A stretch of 10,038 bases of DNA from Halalkaliarchaeum sp036625675 (GTDB lineage: Archaea; Halobacteriota; Halobacteria; Halobacteriales; Haloferacaceae). The position numbers were made by a program, and so were the translations under genes. Positions 5,609-10,038 of the stretch are shown here, in pieces. Each line of letters opens with the position of its first letter. The first letter of the stretch is position 1. The notes below the pieces were generated by a model. It saw nothing but the letters and a program-made list of their open reading frames with translations. It was not told where the DNA came from and did not search any database. Location of the stretch: assembly GCA_036625675.1 (NCBI GenBank), contig JAZKTH010000093.1:1-10038 (forward strand). Reading direction: 5' to 3'.

Positions 5609-6613
5609 TCAGGGGGATTTCTGACGCATCTCCGCTCGAAGCCCGGCCTCCGCGATGTTCACGCCGTATTCGGCGGTTCGAACCAGGCTGTCCAGGACGA
5701 TTCCGAACGGATAGCCGTCGACGGGGCCAAGCTCGTACAGTTCCCGGTCGAGCTCCTCGAGATCGTGAAGCACCGCCTCGGCGTCGGCGACGACCGACTG
5801 GAGCTGCGTCCGATCGCCCTCGAAGAACCCCGAGAGTGCGTCCCGAACGACGTCGCGGGCGCGTTTCCCCAGCGTCCGGATCCGGGCGGCGAGAGATTCG
5901 TCGATCGGCGTCTCGATCCGATCGACCGCACCGGCGATCTTCACCGCGTGGTCCGCGATCCGTTCGAGCTGCCGCGCCGAGGTGTAGTAGTCGAAGGGAG
6001 TGAGATCGTCGGCGCCGGGCCCGTTCCCGACGTCGACCAGCGAGCGCTGGAACCGTCGCGCAAGCAGCGCGAACAGGCGATCGACGGTGGCGTCCATCGT
6101 TTTGACGTCGGCGGCGGTTCCGTCGTCGAGGCCCAGCACTGCGTCGATCGCGTCCTCGTGCATCGACAGCGTCGTCATCTCTATTTGCATCAGGACCCGT
6201 CCCGGCGGGACGTCCCCCGTCTCGAGCATCGCCCTCGCGAGTACCGCGTCGTCATTCTCCTCGTCGATCTCGAATCCGACGAGCCCCTCGACCGCCTTCC
6301 GGATCGTCCGGCGCGCATCGCCGGTGGCGACGCCCTCGATCCGGACCGCATCGCAGCCGGAGACGTACGCCGACGCGACGGCCCGTTCGAGTTCTTTGGG
6401 GTCGCTCGAGGCGCCGTCGATCTGCACAGTGCGACGGACGTTCCCTTCTCCCACACGGGCGACGATCAGTCGGTCTTCCCGGGGATAACAGTGGACCTTC
6501 GAACCGCTCTCGATCTCCTGGCGCTTCGCCCACTCCTTGGGCAGGGAGACGGTGTACGTCGAGCCGCCGGTGAGCTGGATCTTCCGCTCGATCGGGTCCG
6601 TTCCGTTTTCCAT
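5609..6613 (-). CDS. AbrB-PhoU fusion, probable phosphate-responsive regulator
   Basis: A 334-residue soluble protein. The N-terminus (about 8-53) is a SpoVT/AbrB-type swapped-hairpin DNA-binding domain, recognisable from RKIQLTGGSTYTVSLPKEWA (10-29). The C-terminal third is PhoU-like: RQLERIADHAVKIA (214-227) is the metal-binding E/DxxxD-type helix motif, and a second weaker copy is RTAEYGVNIAE (312-322), where the usual acidic and histidine residues are partly replaced. The linker (about 60-200) is helical and acidic. This fusion is common in haloarchaea, often in or near pst operons. The inferred role is to sense phosphate transport status through PhoU and act on promoters through AbrB; direct evidence for targets is not in the sequence. 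Its ATG follows the phoU stop after one base, without a Shine-Dalgarno sequence, so translation is probably coupled. It is the last gene of the operon. Confidence 0.88.
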   Translation of the reverse strand: MENGTDPIERKIQLTGGSTYTVSLPKEWAKRQEIESGSKVHCYPREDRLIVARVGEGNVRRTVQIDGASSDPKELERAVASAYVSGCDAVRIEGVATGDARRTIRKAVEGLVGFEIDEENDDAVLARAMLETGDVPPGRVLMQIEMTTLSMHEDAIDAVLGLDDGTAADVKTMDATVDRLFALLARRFQRSLVDVGNGPGADDLTPFDYYTSARQLERIADHAVKIAGAVDRIETPIDESLAARIRTLGKRARDVVRDALSGFFEGDRTQLQSVVADAEAVLHDLEELDRELYELGPVDGYPFGIVLDSLVRTAEYGVNIAEAGLRAEMRQKSP

Positions 6614-6614
6614 G

Positions 6615-7289
6615 TCAGTAGATGAGTTCGTCGTCGTTTTCCACCATGTACAGCGTTCGGGCCGCGACGTTGACGGCGTGATCTCCGACGCGTTCCACGT
6701 CGCGTATCGTCAAAAGCGCCGTGGAGACCCCTTCGAGGACGTTCCCGGGAAGCGTCCCGTCCTCGCAGGCCTCGCCTTCGATCAGCGCCGTCAGGACGCG
6801 ATCGCTCGCCGCCCCGCAGGCGGCGTCGAGTTCGTCGTCGCGGCGCACCACCTCGCGGCAGGCGTCGACGTCGCCCGACTCGTAGGCCTCGACCGCGTCT
6901 CGAACCATCTCGCCGGCGGCGTCCGCGAGCTTGCCAAGCGACACCTCCTGCCGGAACTCCCCGCCGCCGTCGCGGGCGTACCCCGCGAGGTTGGTCGCCA
7001 GGTCCGCGATCCGTTCGAGGTCGGTGAGTATCTTGAACGACGCGGCGACGAACCGGAGGTCCGCCGCTACCGGCTGCTGGAGCGCCAGCAGCTCGATGCA
7101 GTCCCCTTCGAGCTCGAGGTACAGCTCGTTGACGTCGTCGTCGCCGTCGACGACTTCCGCCGCCAGGGAGTCGTCGCTTTCCTCGTACGCCCGGATCGCC
7201 AGCTCGTAGCGGTCGAGCACCAGCGTTGCCATCTCGACGACGTCGGTTCGAAGCTGGGCGAGCCGCTCCTGGTACTTCTCTCGTGGCAT
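6615..7289 (-). CDS. phoU: PhoU phosphate-transport accessory protein
   Basis: A 224-residue all-helical cytosolic protein of normal PhoU length, built from two three-helix repeats. Each repeat has the metal-binding motif: DLERIADLATNLA (90-102) and DVERVGDHAVNVA (197-209). The QQPVAADLRF segment (71-80), also typical of PhoU, precedes the first. PhoU is thought to act with the Pst transporter to limit phosphate uptake and pass on phosphate status. Archaea generally lack the PhoR histidine-kinase partner known from bacteria, so the partner here may be the AbrB-PhoU protein next door. The frame stays open upstream to 7925, but that part is antisense-like to nothing and merely another frame of pstB. 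The ATG at 7289, two bases after the pstB stop, gives a full-length PhoU and is the clear start. Confidence 0.93.
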   Translation of the reverse strand: MPREKYQERLAQLRTDVVEMATLVLDRYELAIRAYEESDDSLAAEVVDGDDDVNELYLELEGDCIELLALQQPVAADLRFVAASFKILTDLERIADLATNLAGYARDGGGEFRQEVSLGKLADAAGEMVRDAVEAYESGDVDACREVVRRDDELDAACGAASDRVLTALIEGEACEDGTLPGNVLEGVSTALLTIRDVERVGDHAVNVAARTLYMVENDDELIY

Positions 7290-7291
7290 GG

Positions 7292-8131
7292 TTATCCGAA
7301 CTTCCCGGTGATGTAGTCCTCGACGCGCTGGTTTTCCGGATTCTCGAAGATCTTGGCCGTGTAGTCGTACTCGGCGAGCTTCCCGCCGGTGAGCAGGACG
7401 ACCGTCCGATCGGAGATGCGGGCGGCCTGCTGCATGTTGTGCGTGACGATGATCACCGTGTAGTCCTCGGCGAGTTCCTCGATGAGATCCTCGATTTTCG
7501 CGGTCGCGATCGGGTCCAGCGCCGAGGCCGGCTCGTCCATGAGGAGGACGTCCGGGTCGACCGCGATCGCCCGGGCGATGCAGAGCCGCTGTTGTTGGCC
7601 CCCGGAGAGGTCGAGCGCGCTCTTGTGGAGCTGTCCCTCGACCTCGTCCCAGAGGGCGGCCCGTTTGAGCGCTTGCTCGACGCGGGCGTCCGTGTCGTCG
7701 GTGATCCCCTGGACCCGGAGGCCGTACGCGACGTTGTCGTAGATGCTCTTCGGGAACGGGTTCGGATGCTGGAACACCATCCCGATCCGCCGCCTGAGAG
7801 CGACCGGATCGACGTCCTCGTCGTAAACGTCCGTTCCGTCCAGGAGGAGTTCTCCCTCGACGTTCGCGGCGTCGATGAGGTCGTTCATCCGGTTGATGCA
7901 CCGGAGTAGGGTGGATTTCCCGCACCCCGACGGACCGATGATGGCGGTGACGCGCCGGTCCGGGATCTCCAGATCGACGCCGTCGAGGGCCACCTCGCCG
8001 CCGTAGCGGACGCTGAGGTTTCGGGTCTCGATTATCGTCTGGTCGCCCCCCGACTCCGCGTGCCCGGGGGTCGTGCCGTCGGTCGCTTCGGTCGCCGTTC
8101 CCAGTAGTAGTTCGTTGTTTCGTTCGTCCAT
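7292..8131 (-). CDS. pstB: phosphate ABC transporter ATP-binding protein PstB
   Basis: The ATPase of the high-affinity phosphate importer, 279 residues, at the inner face of the membrane. All key motifs are intact: Walker A GPSGCGKST (66-74), Q-loop VFQHPNPFP (119-127), typical of PstB, signature LSGGQQQR (175-182), Walker B VLLMDEP (195-201), D-loop SALD, and H-loop TH (230-231). The first 30 or so residues are a Gly/Thr/acidic extension beyond the usual PstB start, common in haloarchaea. The start codon follows the pstA stop after three bases. A strong Shine-Dalgarno, GGGAGGG (8139-8145), lies inside the last pstA codons, so the start at 8131 is well supported. Confidence 0.97.
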   Translation of the reverse strand: MDERNNELLLGTATEATDGTTPGHAESGGDQTIIETRNLSVRYGGEVALDGVDLEIPDRRVTAIIGPSGCGKSTLLRCINRMNDLIDAANVEGELLLDGTDVYDEDVDPVALRRRIGMVFQHPNPFPKSIYDNVAYGLRVQGITDDTDARVEQALKRAALWDEVEGQLHKSALDLSGGQQQRLCIARAIAVDPDVLLMDEPASALDPIATAKIEDLIEELAEDYTVIIVTHNMQQAARISDRTVVLLTGGKLAEYDYTAKIFENPENQRVEDYITGKFG

Positions 8132-8134
8132 CGG

Positions 8135-9757
8135 TTATCCCTCCCGATCGTATCTGTTCCTGATGACGATCGCCGTCGCGTTCATCAAAAGCATCAGCGC
8201 GAGCAACACGACCGCCGCCGCCGGAACGACTCCGTGTCTGAACTCCGGAATCGCGTTGCTCCGCGCGGCGAAGATCTGTAGCGGAAGCGCAGCCGCGCTC
8301 GAAAAGAGCCCGCTCGGCGCGGAGAAGGTCGTCGTCGCGACCGCGATGATGACGAGTGGTGCCGTCTCGCCGATCGCGCGGGCCAACGAGAGGATCGTGC
8401 CGGTGAGCGTCCCCGGAACTGCCTCGGGGAGGACGACGTTACGGAGCGTCTGCCACCGGCTCGCGCCCATCCCGTAGGACGCCTGGCGCAACGAGTCGGG
8501 AACCGACCGGAGCGCCTCCTGCGTCGAGACGACGACGATGGGAAGTATCAGGAGGCCCAGCGTCCCCGCCGCCGAGAAGACGATCCCCGTGCCGAAACCG
8601 AGCGCGTTTCGAAACAGCGCAAGCCCGAGGAGCCCGTAGACGACCGAGGGGACCCCCGCCAGATTCGAGATGTTGACTTCGAGTATCGTGGCGAGCCGTC
8701 CCCGGAGTCCGGACTCGGGCGCGTACTCCTCGAGGTACACCGCCGCGCCCACGCCGACCGGGATCGTCAGAACCATCATGAAACCGACGACGACGATCGA
8801 GCCGATTATCGGCGGGTAGATCCCCGCGTTCCGCGCGTTCAGGCCGTCCCAGGAGTTCAAAAGGAGCTCCGGCGTGAGGAACGTCTCGGGGCCTCCCACG
8901 CCGAACTGTCCCACGAGGGACGCACCGAGTAGCGTCCCGCCGAGGAGAACGAACGGGCCAGCGAGGCCGACCCGCCCCTCCGCGTCGGTCACGATCGCCT
9001 CCCCGACGACGTATCCTACCGGAACGACGAACAGAGAAAACGCGACCACCGGGAACGACGGGTCGACGCCACCCGTCAGCGCGCCCACGGCGACGAGAAG
9101 CCCCCCGCCCAGGACGGCCGAGACGGCGACCGGGACGGATCCCCGGCTGAAGCGTCGGGCCACGAGGATACCCGTGCCCACCGCGACCGGCACGGTCACG
9201 AGGACGTAGTAGGCGATCCACGCCGCCGCGATGCCCACGAGCGGACGAACGACGTCGAAGAGGCCGGCACCCATCGCGAGCCCCAGCACGACTGCCGCCG
9301 GGTACGCCGGGCCGCTGTACGTCCGTTCGCCCGTCTTTCGCGCGTACGCGTACACGGTCAGCGGAGGAATGCCGCCCCCGACGGCGTAAATGACCACGTC
9401 GTAGGGACTGACGGCGTCGAGAACCGCGTAGGTGACGAGGGTCAAGAGTATGCCCCCGAAGACGGCCGCGAACGCTTTGCCGCTTTTCGCCCGCACGGCG
9501 GGGTGTCGACGTGCGTACAGCGTGAACGCCGACGCCGGGGCCACGAGCGTCCCGAAGTAAACGAGATACCACTGGATCGACGCCGTCCTCGGCCGGAACG
9601 CGTCGAACGCGATGTAGCCGAACAACACGAGCAACGAGACGATCCCGACGAGCGTCGACGCGACGAGAGCGACCTCGAACAGTCGACCCTTCAGCCGTGC
9701 CAGCCGCAATCCGACGCCCCTGTCGAGCTCGGTGCCCGTTTCGGTGTCGACAGCCAT
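8135..9757 (-). CDS. pstA: phosphate ABC transporter permease PstA (long haloarchaeal form)
   Basis: An integral membrane permease of the phosphate importer, 540 residues against about 280-300 for bacterial PstA. The C-terminal domain (about 310-535) is the canonical BPD_transp_1 permease. It contains the cytoplasmic EAA loop that contacts PstB (QASYGMGASRWQTLRNVVLP, 425-444) and the ARAIGETAPL segment (459-468) characteristic of PstA/PstC. The first 290 or so residues add several extra hydrophobic segments (roughly 28-53, 62-80, 95-113, 121-138, 152-170, 173-200, 208-228, 235-255 and 263-285). Long PstA forms are usual in haloarchaea as far as I know, and the extra helices have no assigned role. 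The start ATG overlaps the pstC stop (TAATG) and is preceded by a Shine-Dalgarno sequence, GGGAGGAG, eight bases upstream. Confidence 0.95.
   Translation of the reverse strand: MAVDTETGTELDRGVGLRLARLKGRLFEVALVASTLVGIVSLLVLFGYIAFDAFRPRTASIQWYLVYFGTLVAPASAFTLYARRHPAVRAKSGKAFAAVFGGILLTLVTYAVLDAVSPYDVVIYAVGGGIPPLTVYAYARKTGERTYSGPAYPAAVVLGLAMGAGLFDVVRPLVGIAAAWIAYYVLVTVPVAVGTGILVARRFSRGSVPVAVSAVLGGGLLVAVGALTGGVDPSFPVVAFSLFVVPVGYVVGEAIVTDAEGRVGLAGPFVLLGGTLLGASLVGQFGVGGPETFLTPELLLNSWDGLNARNAGIYPPIIGSIVVVGFMMVLTIPVGVGAAVYLEEYAPESGLRGRLATILEVNISNLAGVPSVVYGLLGLALFRNALGFGTGIVFSAAGTLGLLILPIVVVSTQEALRSVPDSLRQASYGMGASRWQTLRNVVLPEAVPGTLTGTILSLARAIGETAPLVIIAVATTTFSAPSGLFSSAAALPLQIFAARSNAIPEFRHGVVPAAAVVLLALMLLMNATAIVIRNRYDREG
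8139..8145 (-). promoter_or_regulatory. Shine-Dalgarno sequence of pstB
   Basis: GGGAGGG on the minus strand lies within the final codons of pstA and ends seven bases before the pstB ATG at 8131. It fixes the pstB start and indicates translational coupling. Confidence 0.75.
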
Positions 9758-10038
9758 TATTGATACTCCTCCCTGAACCGTCGCCTGACGAGTTCCGCGA
9801 CGAGGTTCATCGTCAGGGTGATCGCGAACAGCGTCAGTCCCAGCGCGAACATCGCCTCGTAGGTGACGCCGCCAAGCGAGTCCGCCTGTGCGATCTGGAC
9901 CATCGCGGCGGTCATCGTCTGGCTGGACTCGGCCAGGTTCCGCAGCACGTCCGGGAAGTACGGCATCTGTGGGCTCATCCCCATCGCCATCGTGACCGCC
10001 ATCGTCTCGCCGATCGCCCGCGAGATCGCGAGCACGTA
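9757..10038 (-). CDS. pstC: phosphate ABC transporter permease PstC (C-terminal part; N-terminus beyond right edge)
   Basis: Only the last 93 codons are in the window, and the frame is open to the right edge. The visible part starts YVLAISRAIGETMAVTMAMG, which is the end of the permease EAA region and the RAIGETMA segment typical of PstC, and continues through a conserved acidic/polar loop into one final membrane helix (FALGLTLFAITLTMNLVAEL). It ends in a basic cytoplasmic tail, RRRFREEYQ. With PstA it forms the transmembrane channel for phosphate. The stop codon shares its last base with the pstA start. The GTG near 10035 is an internal codon, not a start. A pstS gene for the binding protein would be expected further right. 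Confidence 0.93.
   Translation of the reverse strand, partial: YVLAISRAIGETMAVTMAMGMSPQMPYFPDVLRNLAESSQTMTAAMVQIAQADSLGGVTYEAMFALGLTLFAITLTMNLVAELVRRRFREEYQ
9766..9773 (-). promoter_or_regulatory. Shine-Dalgarno sequence of pstA
   Basis: GGGAGGAG on the minus strand lies inside the last codons of pstC with an eight-base spacer to the pstA ATG at 9757. It is a near-perfect match to the archaeal anti-Shine-Dalgarno sequence and supports this start. Confidence 0.75.

Noticed and set aside
5552..6625. Plus-strand open frame of 357 codons
   Set aside because: Antisense shadow of the AbrB-PhoU gene, with no family resemblance.
1..10038. CRISPR arrays, insertion sequences, integrase genes or rRNA/tRNA genes
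   Set aside because: I looked for regular spaced repeats, transposase motifs, terminal repeats with target duplications and RNA gene hallmarks, and saw none.

Overview
The window looks like a piece of a halophilic archaeal (Halobacteria) chromosome. It is GC-rich, with acidic proteins, AT-rich islands holding archaeal TATA-like boxes between genes, an AbrB-PhoU fusion protein, and an RdfA / archaea-specific SMC-related protein pair of a kind I know only from haloarchaea. I cannot name the genus. Every gene I can support is on the minus strand. The many long open frames on the plus strand are antisense shadows caused by high GC.

Layout, left to right. The 5' part of a GcvT/LigM-type tetrahydrofolate-dependent methyltransferase or demethylase runs off the left edge (1-1114). 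A NagD-type HAD-IIA phosphatase follows (1208-1990). Next is a 500-bp non-coding stretch with three AT-rich, TATA-containing islands and two perfect inverted repeats (1991-2490). Then comes a two-gene unit: a long coiled-coil SMC/Rad50-like protein with a CxxC hinge (2491-4431) and, upstream of it in the transcription direction, RdfA with a C-terminal zinc-finger-like domain (4493-5137). A second non-coding stretch of about 470 bp (5138-5608) holds the rdfA promoter, a 24-bp inverted repeat touching a TATA box, and a cluster of small hairpins. The right half is the tail of a phosphate-uptake operon, transcribed right to left: pstC (partial), pstA, pstB, phoU, and an AbrB-PhoU regulator.

The pst genes are nearly fused end to end: a TAATG overlap, then gaps of 3, 2 and 1 bases. 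They must be co-transcribed and translationally coupled. PstC and PstA form the membrane channel, PstB powers it, PhoU is the likely brake on transport and signalling, and the AbrB-PhoU protein is a probable DNA-binding phosphate regulator. The substrate-binding protein PstS would lie beyond the right edge.

The part most worth a second look is the RdfA/SMC-like unit. RdfA is named for rod-shape determination in Haloferax volcanii. The SMC-like partner here carries substitutions in its Walker A, signature and Walker B motifs, so its ATP cycle is probably altered or absent. The unit is flanked on both sides by AT-rich DNA with palindromes next to TATA boxes, which suggests dedicated regulation.
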